From assembly GCF_019312595.1 (NCBI RefSeq), contig NZ_JAHWDQ010000005.1:144478-208477 (forward strand): a DNA stretch of 64,000 bases, given 5' to 3'. The stretch is from Zhongshania aquimaris. Lineage in GTDB: Bacteria > Pseudomonadota > Gammaproteobacteria > Pseudomonadales > Spongiibacteraceae. The stretch's first letter is position 1, and each line of letters starts with the position of its first letter. The notes below the pieces were generated by a model that made no database searches, was not told the origin of the DNA, and saw nothing but the letters and a program-made list of their open reading frames with translations. Below, piece by piece: positions 1 through 8,414 of this stretch. The translations under genes were made by a program, and so were the position numbers.

Positions 1-347
1 ACTTCGATAATGTAGGCGGTGAGATGCTAGATACGGTACTTCAAAATCTGGCATTGAAAGCACGGATAGTCTTGTGTGGTGCTATATCCCAATACGACGT
101 TGACAGTCACTCTGGAGTGCGAAATATGTGGGAGCTTATTACTAAGCGTGCTCGGGCTGAGGGCTTTATGTTCTCTGACTATGTGGATGACTATGAGGAG
201 GCGGCTAAAGTGATTAGTCAGTGGGTGGCTGATGGTAAATTAAATGCCCCGGTTAGTGTTACTGATGGTATATCGACCACTGCTGCGGCCTTCTGCGATA
301 TGTTGACCGGTAAAAATCTAGGAAAGAGCTTGGTTAAGCTTTGCTAA
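1..347 (+). CDS. MDR-family NADP-dependent oxidoreductase, C-terminal part (5' truncated by window)
   Basis: The reading frame is open from base 3, before the first ATG at 24, and begins FDNVGGE-MLDTVL. This is the conserved segment after the Rossmann fold in the CurA/prostaglandin-reductase-like branch of medium-chain dehydrogenases. The same FDNVGG(E/P)-LD segment occurs in the two complete paralogues at 10764 and 22416, so this is the last third of a gene starting outside the window, not a 107-residue protein. The family reduces activated C=C bonds (enones, 2-alkenals) with NADPH in the cytoplasm and normally lacks catalytic zinc. Its place ahead of a TonB receptor and a dehydrogenase operon suggests a catabolic role; the substrate is unknown. 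Confidence 0.85.
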   Translation, partial: FDNVGGEMLDTVLQNLALKARIVLCGAISQYDVDSHSGVRNMWELITKRARAEGFMFSDYVDDYEEAAKVISQWVADGKLNAPVSVTDGISTTAAAFCDMLTGKNLGKSLVKLC

Positions 348-384
348 CCATGATTGCTACCATATAGATGTGGAATTTAATAAA

Positions 385-423
385 AACAATTAAGTTGGTT
401 TTTTTGTTGTTCGGTGGTATTTT
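385..423 (+). promoter_or_regulatory. Operator-like dyad overlapping a candidate promoter of the first TonB receptor
   Basis: Bases 385-400 read AACAATTAAGTTGGTT, a copy of the AACAA-N6-TTGTT dyad with one mismatch in the right half, set in A- and T-rich flanks. The right half TTGGTT (395-400) would be a -35 box, with a 17-base spacer and TATTTT at 418-423 as -10. The same arrangement occurs at 14321, 22331 and 23613. The layout suggests repression by blocking the -35 box; the regulator is not identified. Confidence 0.5.
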
Positions 424-521
424 ATGAATTATCACGTTTTGCTTATGCTAACTCCTAGCTAAAAACGGGTCAGCGCGAATAACTAATATTAATAAAGAAG
501 TATGCCATTAGAGGATTGACT

Positions 522-2942
522 ATGAATAACAACTTCCTAATTACGCCACTTGCCTTCGCAATTGGGACTACACTTCTTCTCCCTGGGTTTACACATGCTC
601 AGGAAAATGCCGCTCGTGGTGGCTTAGAGGAAGTGCTGGTTACTGCCCGTAAACGAGAGGAGACTTTACAAGACGCTCCTGTTGCGGTTAGTGCGATTTC
701 CCAAGAGAGAATTGAGAAGTTCGATGTCACTAGCTTAGAGCGAATCGCGGCGCTATCTCCCCAGTTCTTTGTGGGGCGCTCATCTAATGGTTCGGGTGCC
801 CAAATGACGCTGCGTGGTATTGGCTCAAGTTCAACGAGTATCGGCATTGAGCAATCCGTTGCAGTTGTCCTAGACGGTGTTTATTACGGCCAAGGTCGTG
901 TCCTTAACGAAGGTATGTTTGACCTTGCACAAATTGAGTTACTGAAAGGCCCACAAGCGCTATTCTTTGGTAAGAACGCAACAGCGGGTGTGGTGTCGAT
1001 TACCTCTGCTAAGCCAACAGATGAATTTGAGGCGATTGTTCGCGCGGGCTACGAGTTTGAAGCTGAACAATATCGCTTAGAAGGTATTGTATCCGGTCCC
1101 ATTAGCGATACCGTAAAAGCGCGCTTCTCTATTCGGCACAGTGAAATGGACGGTGGCTACTTTAGCAACCAGTCTAAAGAGCAGCCATATACGACGTTTG
1201 ATGTTGCTGACGGAAGTTCAACTACTTACACCTCACCTGCAGATAATCGCGACGCGCCGGGCGAAGAAGAAACCTTGGCGAGGTTGACTGTTGCTGTAGA
1301 TCCCAATGATCAGTTGGCAATGATGTTTACTGCGTCGACAACTAAATCTGAGGTTGATAATTCATCATGGAATTACACCGCCTTTAACTGCCCTGGTGGT
1401 GTTGGTGGAATTAACCCTGATTTGAAGTGTGGTGATAATTTTGTTATTACTCAGAATCGTATGCCATCTGTGTTGGCTAATAGCTTACCCTACGCGCGTA
1501 GCAATGGTGACCTGTTTAATGAATATGAATCATATTCATTAACAGCGAATGTTGAGTATAGCTTTGACCGATTTACTCTTACGTCACTAACAAATTTTCA
1601 AGATAATCAAAATACCTTTGGCTTATCAGGCGATTTCCAGTCAATTCCAACAGCAACTTTTGCTACCGAGAAAAATACTTGGGAAGCATTCTCCGAAGAG
1701 CTTCGTCTATCATCTGAATTCGATGGCGCGCTTAATTTCATGCTGGGTATTTTATATCAAAAAACCGAGCGCAAATTTGATCAGTACGTTTCATTGAGCG
1801 GATTGATGGATAGTAGCGTTTCGGACCCATCTCTTGTTTATGTTGGTAGTCAGAAGAAAAGCTTCACCGATGGGGAAACTATTTCACCGTTCTTTCAAGT
1901 TAACTATGAATTTACCGATCGCGTTGAGTTGAGTGTAGGCGCACGTTATACCGAAGAGACCAAAGACTCTGAGTTTGTTCACCCCTACAACAACGCAGGC
2001 TTGGGCGGAATCTGGCGTACAAACGAAATTGCACGTGGCGATCAGAGTTTCGAGGAATTGTCTCCAGAAGCGACGCTTAGCTGGCAGGTTCTTGATGATG
2101 CCCTAGCATATATTTCGTATAAAACAGCCTATAAGTCTGGTGGTTTCTCTAATAGTGGCATTTACTCCGCCGACTTTATGGGTGGTTCGGAATCTGACTT
2201 CCTTTTTGAACCCGAAACCGCGGCCGGCTTTGAGGCGGGTTTGAAATCAACATTGCTTGATAACCAATTGCGCTTGAATTTGGCGGTGTACAATTTCGAA
2301 TACGATGATCTGCAGGTTGACTTCTTTAACTCGCCAACCTTCGCATTTATTACGCTGAATGCGGGTACCGCGAAAACCAGAGGTATTGAAGTAGACGCGG
2401 AGTTTGCGCCAATGTCTGTTCCGGGCTTGTCGGTGCGCGGCTCCTTGGCGTACAACAATGCCGAGTACGCTAATTTTATTGCACCCTGCTGGGCTGGCCA
2501 AACTGCAGCGCAAGGATGTACCAGTACGGTTCCAGGCACTAACGGAACACCTGGTCAGGATATTAGCGGTGAATCAACAGCGATGGCGCCAGAGTTATCC
2601 GCGTCCTTCGGCGTAAGCTATAGTAACTATCTGCAAAACGGATGGGAGTATGGCATAGCGGTAGATGGCATTTACTCTGATGATTACAACGCGTCAGGAT
2701 TTGCTAACCCACATGCAATGAGAGATAGCTATACCACCTTGAACACGAGTATTTCCCTCGCCGGTGAAGGTCGTAAGTGGGAGGTTCAGCTGTTGGGTAA
2801 GAACTTGACTGACGAACATATTGTCTCTGGTGTTGTAGACGGCCCAAGTACTCCCGCAGCAGGTGGTGAATATGCAGATCAAATGGGTTTCACATCTTTG
2901 CCTAGAACCATAGCGCTTCAATTGACCTACCGGTTTGATTGA
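522..2942 (+). CDS. TonB-dependent outer-membrane receptor 1
   Basis: This is an outer-membrane active transporter of about 806 residues, powered by TonB-ExbBD. ATG 522 is preferred because AGAGGA (510-515) lies six bases upstream; a TTG at 516 would abut that ribosome site. A signal peptide ends near THA-QE. A TonB-box/plug start follows with EEVLVTARKREE, then LRGIG and the plug segment LLKGPQALFFGKNATAG, then a long beta-barrel rich in aromatic turns. The C-terminus is YRFD, one residue past the usual terminal Phe. This Fec/OMR-type receptor subfamily is greatly expanded in marine and sphingomonad degraders and often imports hydrophobic organics rather than iron chelates. Context favours that, but the ligand is unknown. 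A strong terminator follows. Confidence 0.93.
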   Translation: MNNNFLITPLAFAIGTTLLLPGFTHAQENAARGGLEEVLVTARKREETLQDAPVAVSAISQERIEKFDVTSLERIAALSPQFFVGRSSNGSGAQMTLRGIGSSSTSIGIEQSVAVVLDGVYYGQGRVLNEGMFDLAQIELLKGPQALFFGKNATAGVVSITSAKPTDEFEAIVRAGYEFEAEQYRLEGIVSGPISDTVKARFSIRHSEMDGGYFSNQSKEQPYTTFDVADGSSTTYTSPADNRDAPGEEETLARLTVAVDPNDQLAMMFTASTTKSEVDNSSWNYTAFNCPGGVGGINPDLKCGDNFVITQNRMPSVLANSLPYARSNGDLFNEYESYSLTANVEYSFDRFTLTSLTNFQDNQNTFGLSGDFQSIPTATFATEKNTWEAFSEELRLSSEFDGALNFMLGILYQKTERKFDQYVSLSGLMDSSVSDPSLVYVGSQKKSFTDGETISPFFQVNYEFTDRVELSVGARYTEETKDSEFVHPYNNAGLGGIWRTNEIARGDQSFEELSPEATLSWQVLDDALAYISYKTAYKSGGFSNSGIYSADFMGGSESDFLFEPETAAGFEAGLKSTLLDNQLRLNLAVYNFEYDDLQVDFFNSPTFAFITLNAGTAKTRGIEVDAEFAPMSVPGLSVRGSLAYNNAEYANFIAPCWAGQTAAQGCTSTVPGTNGTPGQDISGESTAMAPELSASFGVSYSNYLQNGWEYGIAVDGIYSDDYNASGFANPHAMRDSYTTLNTSISLAGEGRKWEVQLLGKNLTDEHIVSGVVDGPSTPAAGGEYADQMGFTSLPRTIALQLTYRFD

Positions 2943-2955
2943 AGGTAATTATTCT

Positions 2956-2992
2956 ACAGCCTGCCTGATTTTCTGGGTAGGCTGTTTTTTTT
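2956..2992 (+). terminator. Rho-independent terminator after TonB receptor 1
   Basis: A ten-base-pair stem pairs 2956-2965 with 2976-2985, with one G-T pair and a ten-base loop, and runs directly into a tract of eight T. It starts 13 bases after the receptor stop codon and separates it from the dehydrogenase operon at 3156. Confidence 0.85.
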
Positions 2993-3155
2993 CTTAAAAT
3001 GTAACTGATCGAACCATACGTAAAGATGGGTTTTGCGAGAGTCATCAATAATAGAACGATAAAAATCAAGTTCACTAATCGTCATTCCAAAAAGTAAATT
3101 CGCACTATAAATATCTATATTACGAAATCTGTAGAAAAATATTGGAGCTATTCTC

Positions 3156-3947
3156 ATGGGTAAACTGCAGGGTAAAATCGCGTCTATCATAGGTGCCGCC
3201 GGTATAGACAATATGGGGCAAGTCATTGCTCGTCGGTTTGCCGAAGAGGGTGCAAAAGTTGTCGTGTCTGGTCGTAACCAAGATAATCTCAAAGCCTTAG
3301 CTGAAGAAATCAATGGTGACTGGGTCTATTGTGATCTGTGTGACAAATCATCTATAGATACGATGTTTAATACCATTGTTGAACGTCATGGCCGTGTTGA
3401 TATCGCTCTGAACTGCACAGGCTGGGGATTGCTGGTGCCCTTCACTGAGAACTCTGAGGAAGACTTAGACCGGATCATTGATTTACAGTTTAAAGGCCCC
3501 TTCCTGTGGCTACAAAAATTGCTTCATGTCATGGATGCAACAGGCGGTTCTATTATACAAATTTCATCGGCAACGGCGACTATTATGCTCGATGACCATG
3601 CTGCCTATATGGGCACAAAGGCCGGGATAGATCATGTGGTACGCTGCGTGGCGAATCAGTATGGGGAAAAGGGTATCCGCGCCAATAGTATATCACCTGG
3701 TCTAACGGATACGCCGATGACATCTGATGCTATGCAAAGCGGCGCGTTGGTAGAAACCTTCCGTAAATGCTATCCGCTTGGCCGCGTAGGTACCAGCGAG
3801 GATATTGCTGCTGCAGCTGTGTTCTTGGCGTCTGACGAATGTTTTATGACGGGGCAAAATATGCAGGTTAATGGCGGCCTCACATTGCGCCGAAACCCGC
3901 TGGGGACTGATATCTTTGATGCAATGGTCGCGGCGGGCGAAATTTAA
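3156..3947 (+). CDS. Short-chain dehydrogenase/reductase with divergent cofactor loop (SDR 1)
   Basis: This 263-residue Rossmann oxidoreductase uses NAD(P) on hydroxyl or keto groups. The catalytic set is intact: S138, Y151 and K155 (YMGTK). The glycine loop is unusual: instead of TGxxxGIG it reads GAAGIDNMG, with two extra residues, nearer to the enoyl-reductase (FabI) pattern. The NNAG motif is replaced by NCTG. The tail GGLTLRRNP resembles that of SDR 7 at 18635 (GGQTLRRIP), so the two look like paralogues. A GGAG ribosome site precedes ATG 3156. It is first in a four-dehydrogenase run to 6310. Substrate unknown; a role in converting oxygenated ring intermediates is inferred. Confidence 0.88.
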   Translation: MGKLQGKIASIIGAAGIDNMGQVIARRFAEEGAKVVVSGRNQDNLKALAEEINGDWVYCDLCDKSSIDTMFNTIVERHGRVDIALNCTGWGLLVPFTENSEEDLDRIIDLQFKGPFLWLQKLLHVMDATGGSIIQISSATATIMLDDHAAYMGTKAGIDHVVRCVANQYGEKGIRANSISPGLTDTPMTSDAMQSGALVETFRKCYPLGRVGTSEDIAAAAVFLASDECFMTGQNMQVNGGLTLRRNPLGTDIFDAMVAAGEI

Positions 3948-4006
3948 GGGACTGATTTTTAGTCACAATAATCTATAAATAATGGTCCGAGAATGGAGGG
4001 GTTCTT

Positions 4007-4762
4007 ATGAGATTAATTGATAAAGTTGTATTAATTACTGGCGCTGCAGGTGAGGTAGGTAAGGCTGCGGTTCAGCGATTTCTAAAAGAAGGCGCGAAGG
4101 TCATGATGGCAGACTGGGATGTAGATAGTTTATCTACCTTTTCTCAGACCTTGACCGGCGAGTTTGCGTATATAAAGGCTGATGTAAGCTCCGAGCAGGA
4201 CAACCTGAATATGGTTGAAGCCACCTTAAAGCGCTTCGGCCGCGTAGATGTTTTCGTTGCCAATGCTGGAATAGAGGGAAAGATATCCTCGATCGACGGT
4301 TGTTCGTTTGACGATTTTCAGCGTGTCATGTCAATTAATGTTAGTGGCGTATGGTTGGGCTTAAAAGCGGTTTTGTCGGCAATGAAAGAAGAGGGGGGTA
4401 GCATCATTATCACGTCCTCCGGAGCCGGTGTTCAGGGTAGTCAAAATATGATGCCTTACAATACCAGCAAGCACGCCGTCATTGGCTTAATGCGCTGTGC
4501 TGCCAAGGAATTTGCGCCGTTTAATATCCGTGTGAATACCGTTAATCCGGGGGCATTAGATACCAGAATGATGCGGTCAATAGAAGATGGTTATGCACCC
4601 GGTAATAGTGGTGTATTCAAAGATCAAATCGAGAAAGTAACACCGCTGGGGCGCTACGGTAGACCAGATGAAATTAGCGGCATGATGTCGTTTTTGGCGA
4701 GTGATGATTCTAGTTATTGTACCGGTGGCGTCTATATGGTCGACGGCGGAAATTCCTGTTAG
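4007..4762 (+). CDS. Short-chain dehydrogenase/reductase (SDR 2)
   Basis: This 251-residue classical SDR has the cofactor loop TGAAGEVG (residues 11-18), the NAG motif at 86-88, and S138, Y151 and K155 (YNTSK) as catalytic residues. It ends with the usual VDGG motif. An acidic Asp at the end of beta-2 (MADWD, about residue 36) favours NAD(H). A GGAGGGG stretch just upstream of ATG 4007 is a strong ribosome site. It is second of four dehydrogenases, 11 bases before the next gene, so co-transcription is likely. It probably oxidises a secondary alcohol in the same catabolic route; the substrate cannot be named. Confidence 0.92.
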   Translation: MRLIDKVVLITGAAGEVGKAAVQRFLKEGAKVMMADWDVDSLSTFSQTLTGEFAYIKADVSSEQDNLNMVEATLKRFGRVDVFVANAGIEGKISSIDGCSFDDFQRVMSINVSGVWLGLKAVLSAMKEEGGSIIITSSGAGVQGSQNMMPYNTSKHAVIGLMRCAAKEFAPFNIRVNTVNPGALDTRMMRSIEDGYAPGNSGVFKDQIEKVTPLGRYGRPDEISGMMSFLASDDSSYCTGGVYMVDGGNSC

Positions 4763-4773
4763 TGAGGTAGATC

Positions 4774-5520
4774 ATGTTCGATTTTAAAAACAAGATTGTG
4801 TTCATTACTGGCGCCGGAGCGGGTTTAGGTTTGGGCTGCGCGATCGGATTTGCAAAGGCTGGAGCGAAGATTGCCGTTGCTGACTTGTCTGAGAAGGCCG
4901 TTGCTTCTGCGATAGCAGAACTCACCGCCTTAGGTGCGGATACCTTGGCGCTACATGGCGATGTGAGTAAGGCGTCAGATGTGCAGTCAATGATCGATCA
5001 AACCGTTGCGACATGGGGGCGGATCGATGTGGCGGTAAATAATGCCGGCATTTCTGCGCCGATTCGCCCAGTTGCAGAAACCCTTGAAGAAGACTACGAC
5101 CGTGTCATGGGCGTCAATCTAAAGGGTGTCTGGTTGTGTATGCGAGCCGAGTTGCAAGTGATGCTGAAACAGAATAGCGGTTGTATCGTGAATATGGCAT
5201 CGGCTCTGTCTCAACGTGTTTATCCTTGTGCATCGTTTTATGTGACAAGCAAATTCGCGGTAGCGGGGATGACGAGAACAGCAGCGGTTGAATATGCAAA
5301 TACGCCTATTCGAATCAATGCGGTATGTCCCGGTAATGTTGCAACGCCTCTGGTATTGAGCACCGTAGATGATCTTGATTCTCTTGCGTCTTTACATGCA
5401 ATGAAGCGGCTTGGCACGCCCGAAGAAGTGGCAAATGCGGTGATGTTTCTTGCCTCAGATTTATCGTCATTTAACACCGGAACTCTATTACCAGTAGATG
5501 GTGGCTGGACGGCGCAGTAG
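4774..5520 (+). CDS. Short-chain dehydrogenase/reductase (SDR 3)
   Basis: This 248-residue classical SDR has TGAGAGLGLG as cofactor loop, NNAG at 89-92, S143, and Y156 and K160 (YVTSK). VADLS after beta-2 places an acidic residue where NAD-preferring enzymes have it. The C-terminus carries PVDGGWTAQ. GAGGTAG upstream of ATG 4774 is the ribosome site, and the stop is 10 bases before SDR 4. The sequence resembles 3-oxoacyl-ACP-reductase-like and cyclic-alcohol dehydrogenase-like SDRs, a similarity too broad for a substrate call. It is part of the 3156-6310 operon. Confidence 0.92.
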   Translation: MFDFKNKIVFITGAGAGLGLGCAIGFAKAGAKIAVADLSEKAVASAIAELTALGADTLALHGDVSKASDVQSMIDQTVATWGRIDVAVNNAGISAPIRPVAETLEEDYDRVMGVNLKGVWLCMRAELQVMLKQNSGCIVNMASALSQRVYPCASFYVTSKFAVAGMTRTAAVEYANTPIRINAVCPGNVATPLVLSTVDDLDSLASLHAMKRLGTPEEVANAVMFLASDLSSFNTGTLLPVDGGWTAQ

Positions 5521-5530
5521 GGAGGTTTGA

Positions 5531-6310
5531 ATGCGGTTTACAAATAAAACGGCCTTAGTAACAGGTGGTGCCGACGGAATTGGTGCGGGTATTGTGCTTA
5601 GTTTAGCCCAAGAGGGCGCGCGGGTTTATGTCGGTGATATTGATACCGTAAAGGGGGAAGCACTGGCAGCAAAAAACGCGAACATCCATTTTGTACATCT
5701 TGATGTTTGCGATAATGAACAATGGCTGTCCACCATGGCAAAGATTGACGCTGCGTCGTCGGGTTTAGATATTCTCATTCAAAGTGCAGGTATCTCTCGT
5801 CCCGGTAGTATTGAGGATGTGGATATAGATGAGTGGCGCGAGCATATGCGCGTGCACGGAGAGGGCGCGTTTCTAGGCTGTAAGTACGCTATTGCCAGTA
5901 TGAAAAAGTCCGGCGGTGGTGCGATCGTGAATATCTCGTCCGTCGAAAGTATTCGGCCCGGCCCGTTATTTACTTGCTATGGTGCGGCCAAGGCCGCACA
6001 AGACGCGGTAACTAAAACGGTAGCTCTGCACTGTGGAGAGATGGCATACAATATTCGGTGTAACTCTGTTCATCCTGCGGCGACCTATACGCCGCTGCTG
6101 CAACAGTATCTGCAGAGCGCTGACGATCCAGAGGCATTGGAACGTATTTACGCGGGTATGCAGCCCCTGAATCGCATCGCAACGGTAGATGAAGTGGCTA
6201 ATGCCTGTCTGTTTTTAGCATCAGATGAGTCTAGCTTTATGACCGGCCACCAAATGTATGTTGATGGCGGCGTGTTAGCGAAACCTTACCCTTCTGGGCA
6301 GGGGGCGTAG
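5531..6310 (+). CDS. Short-chain dehydrogenase/reductase (SDR 4)
   Basis: This 259-residue classical SDR has the cofactor loop TGGADGIGAG, Asp at the end of beta-2 (VGDID, NAD-type), QSAG in place of NNAG, S137, and Y150 and K154 (YGAAK). The substrate-loop region is longer than in SDR 3. It ends with VDGG and a short Pro/Gly-rich tail. A GGGAGG ribosome site (5520-5525) overlaps the end of SDR 3, showing tight packing. It is last in the four-gene operon, and a long perfect hairpin follows. NAD-linked alcohol oxidation or ketone reduction is known for the family; its place in this pathway is inferred. Confidence 0.92.
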   Translation: MRFTNKTALVTGGADGIGAGIVLSLAQEGARVYVGDIDTVKGEALAAKNANIHFVHLDVCDNEQWLSTMAKIDAASSGLDILIQSAGISRPGSIEDVDIDEWREHMRVHGEGAFLGCKYAIASMKKSGGGAIVNISSVESIRPGPLFTCYGAAKAAQDAVTKTVALHCGEMAYNIRCNSVHPAATYTPLLQQYLQSADDPEALERIYAGMQPLNRIATVDEVANACLFLASDESSFMTGHQMYVDGGVLAKPYPSGQGA

Positions 6311-6326
6311 TAGTTTTGCATGAAAA

Positions 6327-6360
6327 TAACGCTGAGTGTTGTTGGTAATACTCAGCGTTA
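6327..6360. terminator. Hairpin between convergent operons (probable bidirectional terminator)
   Basis: A perfect 11-base-pair stem (6327-6337 with 6350-6360) closes a 12-base loop between the end of SDR 4 (+) and the end of the VOC gene (-). There is no long T tract on either side, so termination strength is uncertain. Confidence 0.55.
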
Positions 6361-6364
6361 CGCA

Positions 6365-6826
6365 TTAGCTAAATAGTCGATCCGGCGCATCTTGATCAAT
6401 AATTTCTTGTAGCTCAAACACATTGCCATCCGGGTCGCGGCCATAGGTTGCCTTTACTGCGCCGAAGTCTTGAGGTGGTACATGAAACTCAATGCCCGCC
6501 GCAGTTAATCTGGCGTATTCTTTTTCTATTTCTGTCACATCAAAGCACATGTGGGTCAGTCCCGGTTTGCTTACTGGTCGCCGGGTAACTTCGTCAGTGC
6601 CCGTTGGCTCCGAGAACTCAAAGATTTCTATACATAGATTTTTACCGCGCAGCATAACCTGTCTCGCTGCGCAGTCAGGTAGATCCAGTACGCCATTGAT
6701 AACTTTTGTACCTAGTGACCATTGGGCGTCTGAAACCTGTTTGAACCCCATTAAGTCGCGGTAAAAACCAAGAATACGTTCGAGGTTCGGTGTAGAAATG
6801 GCGATGTGGTGGGCACCCTGAATCAT
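6365..6826 (-). CDS. VOC-superfamily (glyoxalase/extradiol dioxygenase fold) protein
   Basis: This cytoplasmic protein of 153 residues has two beta-alpha-beta-beta-beta modules. Candidate metal ligands are in the expected places: H7 (AHHIAI), E67 or E70 (IEIFEF), H92 (LTHMCFDV) and E138 (GNVFELQE). Members include glyoxalase I, methylmalonyl-CoA epimerase and ring-cleavage dioxygenases. At this length it is a single-chain lactoylglutathione-lyase-like member, not a typical two-domain extradiol dioxygenase. Its start overlaps the stop of the Rieske gene by four bases (ATGA), implying translational coupling. That pairing suggests it acts on the oxygenase product, for example in isomerisation or ring opening; this is inference. 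Confidence 0.85.
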   Translation of the reverse strand: MIQGAHHIAISTPNLERILGFYRDLMGFKQVSDAQWSLGTKVINGVLDLPDCAARQVMLRGKNLCIEIFEFSEPTGTDEVTRRPVSKPGLTHMCFDVTEIEKEYARLTAAGIEFHVPPQDFGAVKATYGRDPDGNVFELQEIIDQDAPDRLFS

Positions 6827-8241
6827 GATTCTCTCCCGCTGAGGTATTTGTCTAATGTCATATGAAGTTGGCGAATTCTAACTTCCTGATAGTTTCCTAG
6901 GGTCTCGCCCTTTTTCAGCGATGATTTAAAACCCTTTTGCTGACTGAGTAGGTTGCCGGTGTCTTGGTCGTAGATCGTCGCCAAACCCGGATCGAAGCCA
7001 GGTACCTCGTGAAATGACTGGCGCTCGTTTAGCTCAAATGGCTCTGCTGGGTCGGGAACCTTACCAGAGTCGGGTAGTGGTTGTAGGTAGAGTAGATCGA
7101 AGATTGTATTGTCAGGATTGTTGCCGTCAGGTCGAAAACGATAAACCATGGGGAACAGTAAAGACGGAAAAAAACAGGTGTTCGGAAATACTGAATACTC
7201 GATAGCATCTATTGTTTCACTTACGCTTAAGTGCGAGAAATCACGGTCGTAGGCGTCACCGAGTACCGTTTGCATATGTTCTGCGAACACCCGTCGCGCC
7301 GTATCACCTGGTGTTACGACAAGGTCGTGTTGCTGTGATTGGGCGCCTTCCACAACGGATTCTGCAAAAAGTGCATCAAGTATTCCCTGCTGATCAGGTT
7401 GTGACTCGAGGTGGGGGCTAGGGTAGCCCACTAAATGGACGAAACGAGATACATGGTCACCGTAAGTGTCATACTGGGTATTGGCGTCGCCTACCGTAGA
7501 AATACCTTGGGGGTGCGTTTCTAGTACGTGATACGACTCTAGGAATGCCTCGATGCAGGCCTTCCAATTAGCGGGTAACCTTTTCCGCACGTACATGGCG
7601 GTAAATTTATTTTTAAAATCCCAGTTACGAAAGTGCTCCGGCAGCACGTTTAAGTACTCTGATAGCGGCTTCGCATCTTGATCAAAGTTGATGAAAACAA
7701 AGCCATTCCAGCATTCAAGTTTTAATTGCGGTAGGGAAAATTCGTCTTCATTTATATGTGGGAAATCCCACTGGCATGGAATGTCGGTGATTTTACCTTC
7801 CAAAGACCATGTGAAGCCATGAAATGGACAACGGAGCTCTTTGCTGCGGCCACAACTGTCTGAGGGCTTTAATTGCGTTCCTCTATGCAGGCAGGCGTTA
7901 GCATAGGCTCTTATACCATCGTTTGCGGTGCGGACAATAAGTACTGACTTATCGATAATGTCATATACCGTGTAGTCGCCTACTTCGGGAATGTCTTCCT
8001 CACGACAGGCCCATTGCCAGACCTTCATCCACATAGAATCCTGTTCTTGTTTAAAAAATGCTGGATCGGTGTAACGACTAAATGGGATGTCTTTATCACC
8101 TAAAAATATATAGGACTCTTCGATTAGATGATTTTCGGCATGATCCTTATCACTTTGGATAATGTCTCGTGTAGACGACCCAGGGCAGCGGGCCTCGCCG
8201 GGGCGCAGTATCTTTGTTGAATTAGAGGTTGAAGTGGTCAT
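6823..8241 (-). CDS. Rieske non-haem iron oxygenase, alpha-subunit type (1)
   Basis: This ring-hydroxylating oxygenase of about 472 residues inserts oxygen into aromatic or alicyclic substrates using electrons from a ferredoxin. The Rieske cluster ligands are C117, H119, C138 and H141 (CLHRG...CPFHG). The mononuclear iron site is marked by NWKACIEAFLESYH with H238 and H243. The start is set at 8241, where AGCGGAG lies eight bases upstream; an in-frame ATG at 8265 lacks such a site. No beta-subunit, ferredoxin or reductase gene is adjacent, so electrons must come from elsewhere. It is transcribed divergently from TonB receptor 2, with a palindromic site between. Substrate unknown. Confidence 0.93.
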   Translation of the reverse strand: MTTSTSNSTKILRPGEARCPGSSTRDIIQSDKDHAENHLIEESYIFLGDKDIPFSRYTDPAFFKQEQDSMWMKVWQWACREEDIPEVGDYTVYDIIDKSVLIVRTANDGIRAYANACLHRGTQLKPSDSCGRSKELRCPFHGFTWSLEGKITDIPCQWDFPHINEDEFSLPQLKLECWNGFVFINFDQDAKPLSEYLNVLPEHFRNWDFKNKFTAMYVRKRLPANWKACIEAFLESYHVLETHPQGISTVGDANTQYDTYGDHVSRFVHLVGYPSPHLESQPDQQGILDALFAESVVEGAQSQQHDLVVTPGDTARRVFAEHMQTVLGDAYDRDFSHLSVSETIDAIEYSVFPNTCFFPSLLFPMVYRFRPDGNNPDNTIFDLLYLQPLPDSGKVPDPAEPFELNERQSFHEVPGFDPGLATIYDQDTGNLLSQQKGFKSSLKKGETLGNYQEVRIRQLHMTLDKYLSGRES

Positions 8242-8340
8242 AAGGGAAACTCCGCTAAAGCGCATTAATTTTTCTTATTGAGATAAATTTGTAAAAGTCT
8301 GTTTATTTTTGGCCTTTGTTGGGTATACTTACTCACTCTA

Positions 8341-8372
8341 AAATAAAAAACAAGTATGTTCGTTTTTTATTT
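8341..8372. promoter_or_regulatory. Palindromic operator candidate between Rieske gene and TonB receptor 2
   Basis: Arms 8341-8351 (AAATAAAAAAC) and 8362-8372 (GTTTTTTATTT) are perfect inverted repeats around a ten-base centre. The core 8349-8364, AACAAGTATGTTCGTT, matches 14 of 16 bases of the reverse complement of the site at 23613. It lies in the 173-base divergent control region and could govern both directions. Unlike the other copies, no convincing -10 box sits 17 bases from either half. Confidence 0.5.
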
Positions 8373-8414
8373 GGGGTTATAAATCTAATAATATTTATGT
8401 GGTTTGGAGTGGAA

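Noticed and set aside
24..347. Complete small protein starting at ATG 24
   Set aside because: The frame is open upstream with conserved family residues (FDNVGGE), so it is the end of a truncated gene.
516..521. TTG start two codons before the ATG of TonB receptor 1
   Set aside because: It would directly abut the AGAGGA ribosome site; ATG 522 has proper spacing.
8316..8414. N-terminal extension of TonB receptor 2 from ATG 8316
   Set aside because: It crosses the perfect palindrome at 8341-8372, lacks a ribosome site and would bury the signal peptide.
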